DNA of 36,694 bases from positions 1 through 36,694 of the forward strand of contig JAFAZF010000053.1 of the NCBI GenBank assembly GCA_019239915.1, written 5' to 3'. Shown here piece after piece: positions 24,898 to 33,223 of this stretch (positions within the stretch are counted from its first letter, which is position 1; every line of letters starts with the position of its first letter). The position numbers and the translations under genes were made by a program. The stretch comes from Sphingomonadaceae bacterium. Lineage in GTDB: Bacteria; Pseudomonadota; Alphaproteobacteria; Sphingomonadales; Sphingomonadaceae. The notes under the pieces are model-generated. The model was not told the DNA's origin. It was given only the letters and a program-made list of their open reading frames with translations, and did no database searches.

Positions 24898-25203
24898 TCA
24901 GCCCCGTCGCTTGGCGTGCATCGGGAAGCTGCCGAACGCGCCAACGGTGATGCTGCCGGTCATCGCGTCGCCCTCGATCGAGGCGGCGCAGTCCATCGTG
25001 ATCGGGAACGGCACGCGCACCTCCATGCGGAAGCGCAGCTGATCGCCGTCGACCCGCCCATCGGTGACATCGGCGCCGCCCATCGCCGCCTGATTGCGGC
25101 CGGTGACGCTGCCGTCCGGCGCGGTGGCCAACGTCAGGACCGATTTCTGCTCACCCATCGGCGATTGCGAGACACAGTCCCAGGTGCCGTCGATATCCGC
25201 CAC
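24898..25203 (-). CDS. Small cytoplasmic protein of unknown function
   Basis: 101 residues from GTG 25203. It starts MADIDGTWDCVSQSPMGEQKSVLTL and continues with alternating beta strands (TVTGRNQAAMGG-like turn, ADVTDGRVDGDQLRFRMEV, ITMDCAASIEGDAMTGSITVGAFGSFPM), which suggests a small beta barrel or sandwich. There is no signal peptide. I do not recognise a family with known function. The TAG stop of the M16 protease gene is part of its ribosome binding site (TAGGAGG), only 9 bases before the GTG, so both proteins are made from one message. Coding is supported by strand-consistent codon use and by this coupling. Confidence 0.75.
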   Translation of the reverse strand: MADIDGTWDCVSQSPMGEQKSVLTLATAPDGSVTGRNQAAMGGADVTDGRVDGDQLRFRMEVRVPFPITMDCAASIEGDAMTGSITVGAFGSFPMHAKRRG

Positions 25204-25212
25204 GCCGCCCTC

Positions 25213-28071
25213 CTACTTCGCCGATGCCGGCGCCGCCGCGCCTTGCGCCACCTCGATCGGCAAGCCGAGCGTCGCCAGCTGCGGCTTCACCTTTGCGGCA
25301 TCGCCGACGACCACCCAAACCAGCTTCGCCGGATCGATCGCGGCGCGCGCGGTCTGATCGAGCGTGGCGACGGTCAACGCGCGATAGCGGTCTGCGAGGT
25401 GCGAGTAGTAATCGTCCGGCCGCTCGTAGAGATCGTTGCGCTGCATGCCGCCGAGGACGTCCGAGCCGGTCTCATAGGCGCCGGGCAGTTCGCGGATGCT
25501 GTTGCCGACGGTACGTTGCAACTCGGCGGGCGTGACGCCCTGCGTCGTCAGGAACGCGCGGAGATCCGACTGCAGCGCCGCGATCGAGGCGCCGGTCTTG
25601 TCGGTCTGCACCGGCGCGTACACCAGGAACGGCGAGGTATCGTAGACGCGGTCGATCAGCGATTGCGCGCCATAGGCCCAACCCTTGGTTTCGCGCAGAT
25701 CCTCGACGATCCGCGAGACGCTGCTGCCGCCGAGCACCTCGTTCGCCGCGATGAGCGGCACGAGCTCGTCATGGCCCTTGCCGGACAGCAACTCGCCGGC
25801 GAGGATCAGCGACTGCGGCGCGTTGGGCCGGTCGACGATCAGGATGCGCGCGCTCGGCGCGGGCGGCGTCGCGGCGAAGTTCTTGGTGCCGCGCGCGATC
25901 GCGGCCGGCTTCCAGCCGCCGAAGCTGCGCTCGAGCTGCGGCATGATCTGGCCAAGCGGCTGATCGCTGACCACGAAGATCTTGAGGTCGTCCGACCGCA
26001 GCCAGGCATCCTTGAACGCGATCAGATCGGCGCGCGACACCTTCGCCACTGCCGCCGGATCGCCGGTGCCTGTGAACGGCACGCCATAGGGATGCGTAGG
26101 CCCGTAGAGCAGCGGCGGCAGCGTGCGCAGCGCGATCGAGGTCGGCGCGTTCTTCTCATTGTCGATCCGCGCGAGCTGCTGGACGCGCAGCCGCTCGACT
26201 TCGCTTGGCGCGAACGCAGGATTCCGGACGATGTCGGTCAGGAGATCCAGCGACGGCGCGAGATTGGCGCTGAGCGCGGTGAGCGCGATGGTCGTGCGGT
26301 CCATCGAGGGGCTGGCGCCGATCTCGGCGCCGAGACGCTCCTTGTCCTCGGCGATCTCCTCCGAGCCGCGCGTCGTCGTGCCCTCGTCGAGCAGCGCGAG
26401 CATCAGCGATTGCGTGCCGAGTGCCGCCTTGGGATCGGCGGCGTTGCCGGCATCGAAGCTGAGCGCAAGCCGCGTGACCGGCACGGCGTTGCGCTGCGCG
26501 TAGATCACCGGAACGCCGTTCGCGAGCTTGGCATGCGCCACCACCGGGAAGTCGAGGTTCACGATCTCGCCGATCGGTGGCGCGGTGCGCGGCACGATCT
26601 TGTCGGTGCCGGCGACCCGCTCGGCCGATGGCGCTGCGGCGGCCTTGACGGTCGCCGCGACCGCGCCCTTCTCGGCCTGCTGGCTCTTCGACTCCTCATA
26701 GGCGCCGCGATCGCCGGGCAGCACGGTCAGCGCGTAGGTCGGGCGGCCGAGCCACTTGGCGGCGGCCGCGCGCACCTGCTCGGGCGTCAGCGCGGCGTAG
26801 GCCTCGAGCTGCTTCTTGTAGAAGCCGGGATCGCCCGCATAGAGCTGGCCTTCGGCGAGCGCCACCGCCTTGCCGCCGAAGCCGCCGACCGATTCCAACC
26901 CGCGGATGCGGCTCGCCACTTCGCTGGTGACGGCACGGCGCACCTCATCCGCGCTCGGACCCTTGGCGATGAAATCGGCGACGATCGCGTCGAGCCGCTT
27001 GGATACTGCTGCCGGATCGACGCCGGGCTTCACGTCGGCGCTGATCTCGAACAGGCTGACCCGCTCGAACGGCTGCGTGCTCGCCGAGACCGAGACGGCG
27101 AGCTTCTCGTTGCGCACCAAGGCGTTGTCGAGCCGCGAGCTTCCCAAGCCGCCGATGATGTCCGAGGCGACGTCGAGCGCGACAAAGTCGGGCGCGGTCC
27201 AGCCGGGGACCGCCCAATTGCGGTAGACACGGGTGGTGGCGACGCGATCGTGCAACGTCTCGGCCTTCGGCGCCGGCAGCGTCGGCACGTCGGCGGCGGC
27301 CGGCGTGGTCTCGGGGCCGCGCGGGATGTCGCCGAAATAGCGCTCGACCATCGGCCTGGCGGCGGCAACGTCGATGTCGCCGGCGAGCACCAGCACCGCG
27401 TTGTTCGGCCCGTAATGCTGGCGGAACCAGTTCTTGACCGTGTCGAGCCCGGCGCCGTCGATATCGGCCATCGAGCCGATCGTCTCGTGATGATAGGGAT
27501 GGCCATCGGGGAACAGCGCCGCGAGCTGCGAGTAGGAGACGAGGCCGAACGGCTGGTTGTCATCCTCGCGCTTCTCATTCTCGACGACGGCGCGCTGCGC
27601 GTCGAGCCGCTTCTGGTCCATCGCGCCGAGGAGATGGCCCATGCGGTCGCTCTCGAGGAATAGCGTGTAGGCGAGCGATGGCGTCGGCACCGTCTCGAAA
27701 TAATTGGTGCGATCGAACCAGGTCGTGCCGTTCCAGTCGGTCGCGCCGATCTTCTCCATCTGCTCGAAATACTGGCCTTTGATGTTCTCGGAGCCGTAGA
27801 ACATCAGATGCTCGTAGAGATGAGCGAAGCCGGTTTCGCCGGCCGGCTCGTCCTTCGAACCGACATGATACCAGACCGAGACCGCGACGACCGGCGCCTT
27901 GCGATCGGTGTGGACGATCACCTTGAGGCCGTTGGCGAGCGTGAACGTCTCGTAGGGGATGTTGACCGTGGCCACGAGCGGCGCGAGCGGCGCCGGCTGC
28001 AGCGCGGGCGCAGTGGCGAGCGCGGGAACCGAGGCGAAGGCGAGCAGCGGGAACAGATGACGTTTTTTCAC
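25213..28071 (-). CDS. Secreted M16-family zinc protease, two fused M16 halves
   Basis: 952 residues from GTG 28071, which follows GAAAGG and opens a short signal peptide (KKRHLFPLLAFASVPALATA); the frame is open further upstream to 28173 without a signal. The inverted zinc motif HxxEH is at residues 84-88 (HLYEH), with the distal Glu in VVENEKRE. A second half, from about residue 490, has the same fold but no zinc motif (LALSFDAGNAADPKAALG, LMLALLDEGTTTRG), as in processing-peptidase-like pairs and PqqL. The two halves form a closed chamber that degrades peptides in the periplasm. The substrate is unknown. Confidence 0.93.
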   Translation of the reverse strand: MKKRHLFPLLAFASVPALATAPALQPAPLAPLVATVNIPYETFTLANGLKVIVHTDRKAPVVAVSVWYHVGSKDEPAGETGFAHLYEHLMFYGSENIKGQYFEQMEKIGATDWNGTTWFDRTNYFETVPTPSLAYTLFLESDRMGHLLGAMDQKRLDAQRAVVENEKREDDNQPFGLVSYSQLAALFPDGHPYHHETIGSMADIDGAGLDTVKNWFRQHYGPNNAVLVLAGDIDVAAARPMVERYFGDIPRGPETTPAAADVPTLPAPKAETLHDRVATTRVYRNWAVPGWTAPDFVALDVASDIIGGLGSSRLDNALVRNEKLAVSVSASTQPFERVSLFEISADVKPGVDPAAVSKRLDAIVADFIAKGPSADEVRRAVTSEVASRIRGLESVGGFGGKAVALAEGQLYAGDPGFYKKQLEAYAALTPEQVRAAAAKWLGRPTYALTVLPGDRGAYEESKSQQAEKGAVAATVKAAAAPSAERVAGTDKIVPRTAPPIGEIVNLDFPVVAHAKLANGVPVIYAQRNAVPVTRLALSFDAGNAADPKAALGTQSLMLALLDEGTTTRGSEEIAEDKERLGAEIGASPSMDRTTIALTALSANLAPSLDLLTDIVRNPAFAPSEVERLRVQQLARIDNEKNAPTSIALRTLPPLLYGPTHPYGVPFTGTGDPAAVAKVSRADLIAFKDAWLRSDDLKIFVVSDQPLGQIMPQLERSFGGWKPAAIARGTKNFAATPPAPSARILIVDRPNAPQSLILAGELLSGKGHDELVPLIAANEVLGGSSVSRIVEDLRETKGWAYGAQSLIDRVYDTSPFLVYAPVQTDKTGASIAALQSDLRAFLTTQGVTPAELQRTVGNSIRELPGAYETGSDVLGGMQRNDLYERPDDYYSHLADRYRALTVATLDQTARAAIDPAKLVWVVVGDAAKVKPQLATLGLPIEVAQGAAAPASAK

Positions 28072-28178
28072 GGATGCTGGCCTTTCGTCGGCAAGGGCCG
28101 CGCACCATAATCCGCCGTGGCGGTGGAGCAAGCGACGGCTGATCGACCCCCGCTCGAAGGATCTTTTCGCCACAGCGT

Positions 28179-28206
28179 CTTGTGTTGCAGAAATACCACA
28201 CCATCT
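28179..28206 (+). promoter_or_regulatory. Candidate heat-shock (sigma-32) promoter of clpB
   Basis: CTTGTG at 28179-28184 and CCATCT at 28201-28206 with a 16-base spacer resemble the alphaproteobacterial RpoH pattern (CTTG ... CCATnT). It lies about 55 bases before the clpB start. Identification is by similarity to the consensus and by gene function only. Confidence 0.4.
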
Positions 28207-28260
28207 TCGGGCTCAGGGGCTTTTTGCCCACACCTCACTGCGAAGGGGATGTCAGCTTCC

Positions 28261-30840
28261 ATGAACCTCGAGAAATTCACCGATCGCGCGAAGGGCTTTC
28301 TGCAATCTGCGCAGACCGTCGCGATCCGCATGAACCACCAGCGCATCGCGCCCGAGCATATCCTGAAGGCGCTGCTCGAAGACGACCAGGGCATGGCTGC
28401 GGGACTGATCGGCAAGGCCGGCGGCTCGCCGCAGGCGGCGACGCGCGCTACCGATGCCGCGCTCGCCAAGCTGCCGCAGGTTTCGGGCAGCGGCGCCTCA
28501 AGCCCGCCGGGCCTCGACAACGAAAGCATCCGCGTGCTCGATAGCGCCGAGCAGATCGCGCAGAAGGCGGGCGACAGCTTCGTCACCGTCGAGCGGTTGC
28601 TGCTGGCGCTCACCCTCGCCTCGGCGACCGCGGCCGGCAAGGCCCTGGCTGAAGCGGGCGTGAAGGCGGACGCGCTCAACGCAGCGATCAACGAGCTGCG
28701 CGGCGGCCGCACCGCCGACACCGCCGGCGCCGAGGACCGCTACGACGCGCTCAAGAAATTCGCGCGGGATCTCACCGAGGCGGCGCGCGACGGCAAGCTC
28801 GATCCCGTCATCGGCCGCGACGAGGAGATCCGCCGCACCATCCAGGTGCTCGCGCGGCGCACCAAGAACAATCCCGTCCTCATCGGCGAGCCCGGCGTCG
28901 GCAAGACCGCGATCGTCGAGGGGCTCGCGCTGCGCATCGCCAATGGCGACGTGCCCGATACGCTCAAGGATCGCACCGTGATGGCGCTCGACATGGGCTC
29001 GCTCATCGCCGGCGCGAAGTATCGCGGCGAATTCGAGGAGCGGCTGAAGGGCGTGCTCGACGAGGTGAAGGCTGCCGAGGGCGAGATCGTCCTGTTCATC
29101 GACGAGATGCACACGCTGATCGGCGCCGGCAAGTCCGAAGGCGCGATGGACGCATCGAACCTGCTGAAGCCTGCGCTCGCGCGCGGCGAGTTGCACTGCG
29201 TCGGCGCGACCACGCTCGACGAATATCGCAAATATGTCGAGAAGGACCCGGCGCTGCAGCGGCGCTTCCAGCCGGTGTTCGTCGGCGAGCCGACGGTCGA
29301 GGACACGATCTCGATCCTGCGCGGCCTCAAGGACAAGTACGAGCTGCACCATGGCGTGCGGATCACCGATGGGGCGCTGGTCGCTGCGGCGACGCTGTCG
29401 AACCGCTACATCACCGATCGCTTCCTGCCGGACAAGGCGATCGACCTGATGGACGAGGCCGCATCGCGGCTGCGTATGGAGGTTGAGAGCAAGCCCGAGG
29501 AAATCGAGGCGCTCGACCGCCGCATTGTCCGCCTCAAGATCGAGCGAGAGGCGCTCAAGAAGGAGAGCGACAAGGCGAGTGCGGACCGCCTCGCCGCGCT
29601 CGAATATGATCTTGGCCAGCTCGAGCAGCAATCCGCCGAGCTGACCCAACGCTGGCATGCCGAGAAAGACAAGATCCAGGCCGAGGCCAAGCTCAAGGAG
29701 CAGCTGGAAGCCGCGCGCATCGCACTCGAGCAGGCGCAGCGCCAGGGTGATCTGGCGCGCGCCGGCGAGCTTTCCTACGGCGTCATCCCCGGCCTCGAGA
29801 AGCAGCTGCAGGAGGCGCAGGACGTCTCCGCCTCGGCGATGCTGCGCGAGGAGGTGACGAGCGAGGACATCGCGAGCGTCGTCAGCCGCTGGACCGGCGT
29901 TCCGGTCGACAAGATGCTCGAAGGCGAGCGCGAGAAGCTGCTCCAGATGGAGGCACAGCTCGGCCGGCGCGTGATCGGCCAGGCGGAGGCGGTCCGTGCC
30001 GTCGCGACCGCTGTGCGCCGTTCGCGTGCCGGCCTCCAGGATCCGAACCGGCCGCTCGGGTCATTCCTGTTCCTCGGGCCGACCGGCGTCGGCAAGACCG
30101 AGCTCACCAAGGCGCTCGCCGAATTCCTGTTCGACGACCCGTCCGCGATGGTCCGCATCGACATGAGCGAGTTCATGGAGAAGCACTCCGTCGCGCGATT
30201 GATCGGCGCGCCTCCGGGCTATGTCGGCTACGAGGAAGGCGGCGTCCTCACCGAGGCGGTGAGGCGGCGGCCTTACCAGGTGATCCTGTTCGACGAGGTC
30301 GAGAAGGCGCATGGCGACGTCTTCAACGTGCTCCTGCAGGTGCTCGACGACGGTCGGCTGACCGACGGCCAGGGCCGCACCGTCGACTTAACCAACACGA
30401 TCATCGTGCTGACCTCGAACCTCGGCTCGCAGTTCCTGACCCAGATCGCCGACGATCAGGATGTGGCCAGCGTCGAGCCGCAGGTGATGGAGATCGTCCG
30501 CGCCCACTTCCGTCCGGAGTTCCTCAACCGGCTGGACGAGATCATCCTGTTCCACCGGCTGGGGCAGCAGCATATGGGTCCGATCGTCGACATCCAGGTC
30601 GCGCGCGTCCAGAAGCTGCTCAAGGACCGCAAGGTCGCGCTGTCGCTGACCGACGCCGCGCGCGCCTGGCTGGGGCGGGTCGGCTACGATCCCGTCTACG
30701 GCGCGCGGCCGCTCAAGCGCGCGGTGCAGCGCTACCTGCAGGACCCGCTCGCCGACCTGATCCTACGCGGTGAGGTACCCGACGGCGCGGTGGTGACGGT
30801 CGACGAAGGCGATGGTGCGCTGGTGCTGAAGGTGGGGTGA
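28261..30840 (+). CDS. clpB: ATP-dependent disaggregase ClpB
   Basis: 859 residues from ATG 28261 ([18 protein letters not shown]); ATG 28249, four codons earlier, is nearer to the GAAGGGG sequence but not the usual start. The N-domain covers about 1-145. The first AAA+ module has Walker A GEPGVGKT (Lys 215) and Walker [12 protein letters not shown]. The coiled-coil M-domain at about 400-530 ([25 protein letters not shown] onward) separates it from the second module, with GPTGVGKT (Lys 612) and [11 protein letters not shown]. ClpB hexamers thread aggregated proteins and, with DnaK, refold them after heat stress. The gene is monocistronic. Confidence 0.98.
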   Translation: MNLEKFTDRAKGFLQSAQTVAIRMNHQRIAPEHILKALLEDDQGMAAGLIGKAGGSPQAATRATDAALAKLPQVSGSGASSPPGLDNESIRVLDSAEQIAQKAGDSFVTVERLLLALTLASATAAGKALAEAGVKADALNAAINELRGGRTADTAGAEDRYDALKKFARDLTEAARDGKLDPVIGRDEEIRRTIQVLARRTKNNPVLIGEPGVGKTAIVEGLALRIANGDVPDTLKDRTVMALDMGSLIAGAKYRGEFEERLKGVLDEVKAAEGEIVLFIDEMHTLIGAGKSEGAMDASNLLKPALARGELHCVGATTLDEYRKYVEKDPALQRRFQPVFVGEPTVEDTISILRGLKDKYELHHGVRITDGALVAAATLSNRYITDRFLPDKAIDLMDEAASRLRMEVESKPEEIEALDRRIVRLKIEREALKKESDKASADRLAALEYDLGQLEQQSAELTQRWHAEKDKIQAEAKLKEQLEAARIALEQAQRQGDLARAGELSYGVIPGLEKQLQEAQDVSASAMLREEVTSEDIASVVSRWTGVPVDKMLEGEREKLLQMEAQLGRRVIGQAEAVRAVATAVRRSRAGLQDPNRPLGSFLFLGPTGVGKTELTKALAEFLFDDPSAMVRIDMSEFMEKHSVARLIGAPPGYVGYEEGGVLTEAVRRRPYQVILFDEVEKAHGDVFNVLLQVLDDGRLTDGQGRTVDLTNTIIVLTSNLGSQFLTQIADDQDVASVEPQVMEIVRAHFRPEFLNRLDEIILFHRLGQQHMGPIVDIQVARVQKLLKDRKVALSLTDAARAWLGRVGYDPVYGARPLKRAVQRYLQDPLADLILRGEVPDGAVVTVDEGDGALVLKVG

Positions 30841-30861
30841 ACCGGCGAAGGGAGCGACTGT

Positions 30862-30881
30862 GTTCCTGCGAAAGCAGGAAC
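30862..30881. repeat. Short palindrome with GAAA loop, copy 2
   Basis: A perfect 8-base stem GTTCCTGC/GCAGGAAC around GAAA, between convergent clpB and the [2Fe-2S] protein gene. It has no T-tract. On the opposite strand the loop is TTTC, as in the palindrome at 19878-19897. Confidence 0.8.
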
Positions 30882-30918
30882 CGGCCGCGATCGCCAAGCC
30901 TGCCGCCCCGGCTGGTGA

Positions 30919-31212
30919 CTACTCCAGCGCCCGCGCCACGTCCTTCATCGCTGTGCCCGGCTTGACGAGGTGCCACTCGTTCGGCTGCGCCGCGTCGAAC
31001 GCCACGACGCGGCCCTTCGGGCAGAGCTTGAGGCAACCGCTTTCCACGATACCGACGCTCGCCCTGCGCCCGCGTGGCTGATCGAGCCATTCGCGCAAGG
31101 CTTTCGCGAGCGACGCACGCTTCTTCGGCCCGAAGCCGCCGCCGACGCGCTTCGAGCATTTGCTGCAGACCACGATCGTGCGCGTCCACTTCGATGGGAT
31201 GGTGGCGCGCAT
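30919..31212 (-). CDS. Thioredoxin-like [2Fe-2S] ferredoxin-domain protein
   Basis: 97 residues from ATG 31212, which overlaps the TGA of the upstream gene (TGATG); a GTG one codon earlier is possible. Four cysteines are placed as in thioredoxin-fold [2Fe-2S] proteins: C16 and C19 in VVCSKCSK, and C60 and C64 in ESGCLKLCPKGR. The Gly-rich GGGFGPKKRASLAKALREWL segment lies between them. Such proteins transfer electrons or act as cluster carriers; the partner here is unknown. It is the last gene of a minus-strand set after phaB and a ribbon-helix-helix gene. Confidence 0.82.
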   Translation of the reverse strand: MRATIPSKWTRTIVVCSKCSKRVGGGFGPKKRASLAKALREWLDQPRGRRASVGIVESGCLKLCPKGRVVAFDAAQPNEWHLVKPGTAMKDVARALE

Positions 31213-31439
31213 CACTGCTCCCGCCGCGCCCTCTCGAACAGCCAGACGCGGATCGCGCTCGCGAGGTTTGGCGGATCGCCCTGCGTCACCCGCGCCGCAT
31301 CGATGCGCGCGACCAGCGCCGAAAGCGGCAGCGCGTCGGCCGCCGCCGCTTCCTCCAGCGCTTGCCAGAACAGCGGCTCGAGTGTCACCGAGGTGGCATG
31401 GCCGGCGATCATCACCGAGCGCTTGATCGGCCCCGCCAT
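31212..31439 (-). CDS. Ribbon-helix-helix domain protein (RHH_4 type)
   Basis: 75 residues from ATG 31439 (MAGPIKRSVMIAGHATSVTLEPLFW). The pattern KRSVxxxGHxTSVxLEPxFWxxL, then LSALVARID and NLASAIRVWLFE, is that of the small RHH_4 family, whose ribbon-helix-helix fold usually binds DNA as a dimer. The target is unknown. It lies 13 bases after phaB and overlaps the ferredoxin-like gene by one base, so it may be an autoregulator or a regulator of the polyhydroxybutyrate genes; that is inference from position. The longer open frame upstream runs inside phaB and is rejected. Confidence 0.82.
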   Translation of the reverse strand: MAGPIKRSVMIAGHATSVTLEPLFWQALEEAAAADALPLSALVARIDAARVTQGDPPNLASAIRVWLFERARREQ

Positions 31440-31452
31440 CCCAGGTGCCGCC

Positions 31453-32175
31453 TCAATACATGTGCTGGCCGCCATTGATCGACAGCGTGGAGCCGGTGAT
31501 GAACCCAGCATTCTCGCTGACGAGGAAGGTGACGCCGCGCGCGATCTCATGCGCCTGTCCGAGCCGCCCGACCGGGATACGCGCGACGATCTTGCCGAGC
31601 ACGTCGTCCGGCACGGCCGCGACCATGTCGGTATCGATGTAGCCCGGCGCGATCGCGTTGACGGTGATGCCGAACTTGGCGCCTTCCTGGGCAAGCGCCT
31701 TGGTGAAGCCGTGAATGCCCGATTTTGCCGCGGCATAGTTGACCTGGCCATATTGGCCCGCCTGGCCGTTGACGGAACCGATGTTGACGACCCGGCCCCA
31801 CTGCCGCTCCCGCATCCCGGGAAAGGTGACGCGCGCCATATTGAAGCAACCGCCGAGATTGGTGTCGATCACCTTCTTCCACTGATCATAGCTCATCTTG
31901 AGCATGATCGTGTCCCGCGTGATGCCGGCATTGTTGATGAGAACGTCCACGGGTCCCAGATCGGCTTCGATCTTGGCAAGCCCCGCCTCGCAGGCGTCGG
32001 GATCGGACACGTCCCACTTGTAGGCGCTGATGCCGGTCGCGTCCGCGAAGCTCTTCGCCTTTGCATCGTCGCCGCCGTAATTGGCCGCAACCGCGTAGCC
32101 GCGTTCCTTGAGCGCGACGCTGATTGCCTGACCGATGCCGCGGGTTCCGCCCGTCACGACTGCAACGCGTGCCAT
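31453..32175 (-). CDS. phaB: Acetoacetyl-CoA reductase
   Basis: 240 residues from ATG 32175, with GAGAGGAG upstream. SDR features: TGGTRGIGQAI at residues 8-18, NNAGITRD, the catalytic Ser in VVNIGSVNGQAGQYGQVNY, YxxxK in NYAAAKSG, and APGYIDTDM. The combination of NAGITRDTIMLKM, GQYGQVNYAAAKSGIHGFTKALAQE and the C-terminus ITGSTLSINGGQHMY is specific for PhaB/PhbB. It reduces acetoacetyl-CoA to (R)-3-hydroxybutyryl-CoA, the monomer for polyhydroxybutyrate. The synthase phaC and thiolase phaA are not in the window. It is the third of five same-strand genes. Confidence 0.93.
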   Translation of the reverse strand: MARVAVVTGGTRGIGQAISVALKERGYAVAANYGGDDAKAKSFADATGISAYKWDVSDPDACEAGLAKIEADLGPVDVLINNAGITRDTIMLKMSYDQWKKVIDTNLGGCFNMARVTFPGMRERQWGRVVNIGSVNGQAGQYGQVNYAAAKSGIHGFTKALAQEGAKFGITVNAIAPGYIDTDMVAAVPDDVLGKIVARIPVGRLGQAHEIARGVTFLVSENAGFITGSTLSINGGQHMY

Positions 32176-32215
32176 GCCTCGCTCCTCTCGCTTCGTTGCG
32201 GCTCCGTTCGGAGCC

Positions 32216-33223
32216 CTATGCCCGGTGCGACCAGCCTTCAAGCTCCCGCGACAGCAGAGCACGCAACATATCGATGCCGATCGCCCTAGCGTTAAGACAA
32301 GGCAAATAGGCGAAACGTTCCCCGCCCGCCGCGAGAAACGTTTCGCGCCCGCGAATCGCCAATTCTTCGAGTGTTTCGAGGCAATCCGCAGCGAAACCGG
32401 GAGCGATGACCGCGGCCCGTTTTATGCCTCGGCGGGGCAGCGCAGCAAGCGTCGCGTCGGTCGCCGGCTCGAGCCATTTCGCGCGACCGAAACGCGACTG
32501 GAACGAGACGATCAGCTCGCGCCCGAGTGCTTCCGAGAGCAACCGCGCGGTCTTTTGGCAGTGGCAGTGATAGGGGTCGCCGAGCGCGAGCGTGCGCGCC
32601 GGCATGCCGTGGAAGCTGATGAGGATCGCCTGCGGCGCGAAATCCAGCGCGGCGAGATCCTCCTCGGCCGCCGCCCTGAGCGCGGCGATGTAGAGCGGAT
32701 CGTCATGATAGGCCGGCAAGGTGCGGATGGCGGGCTGCCAGCGCATTCCTGCAAGCGCGGCGAAGGCGGCGTCGTTCGCGGTGGCAGTCGTCGCCGCGCA
32801 ATATTGCGGATAGAGCGGCGCGATCAGGATGCGCTCGCAACCCGCCTCATTCAGGGCAGCAATGCGATCGGCGATCGCCGGCTGGCCGTAGCGCATCGCA
32901 TGATCGACGATCACGTCGGGTCCGAACGCATCCTTAAGCGCCGCGGCCTGCGCCTGGGTCGTCGCGGCGAGCGGTGATCCCTGCTCGCTCCAGACTTGAG
33001 CATAGGCGTGCGCCGACTTCGCGGGCCTGGTTCGCAGCACGATCCCGCGCAGGATCGGCTGCCAGATCAAGGGCGGGATTTCGATCACGCGTCGATCGGA
33101 GAGGAATTCCGCGAGGTATCGACGAACGGCGCGCGGCGATGCCTCCCCGGGCGTTCCGAGGTTGATCAGCAGCACGCCGACCTTGCCGCGCGCGATCGAA
33201 GGATGGTCTAGCGGTGGGGTCAT
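32216..33223 (-). CDS. hemH: Ferrochelatase
   Basis: 335 residues. Typical segments are VGVLLINLGTPGEASPRAVRRYLAEFLSDRRVIEIP near the start, the catalytic histidine in ILISFHGMP at about residue 205, YHCHCQKTARLL, SFQSRFGRAKWLEPATDATL and APGFAADCLETLEEL. It inserts Fe(II) into protoporphyrin IX to complete heme. The Caulobacter-type C-terminal [2Fe-2S] cysteine cluster is absent; the end reads YLPCLNA as in the cluster-free enzymes. Its ATG overlaps the TGA of the Mo-hydroxylase gene by four bases (ATGA), so translation is coupled to an apparently unrelated protein. Confidence 0.97.
   Translation of the reverse strand: MTPPLDHPSIARGKVGVLLINLGTPGEASPRAVRRYLAEFLSDRRVIEIPPLIWQPILRGIVLRTRPAKSAHAYAQVWSEQGSPLAATTQAQAAALKDAFGPDVIVDHAMRYGQPAIADRIAALNEAGCERILIAPLYPQYCAATTATANDAAFAALAGMRWQPAIRTLPAYHDDPLYIAALRAAAEEDLAALDFAPQAILISFHGMPARTLALGDPYHCHCQKTARLLSEALGRELIVSFQSRFGRAKWLEPATDATLAALPRRGIKRAAVIAPGFAADCLETLEELAIRGRETFLAAGGERFAYLPCLNARAIGIDMLRALLSRELEGWSHRA

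Noticed and set aside
26190-26220. REP-like half-unit (TCGACTTCGCT followed by GCGAACG) inside the M16 protease gene
   Set aside because: The stem halves do not pair, and the encoded NPAFAPSEVERL is normal for the M16 family, so the likeness is probably coincidence.
24916-27663. 915-residue plus-strand open frame opposite the M16 protease
   Set aside because: It has an Arg/Ala/Gly-rich shadow composition and no domain, while the minus strand encodes a complete protease.
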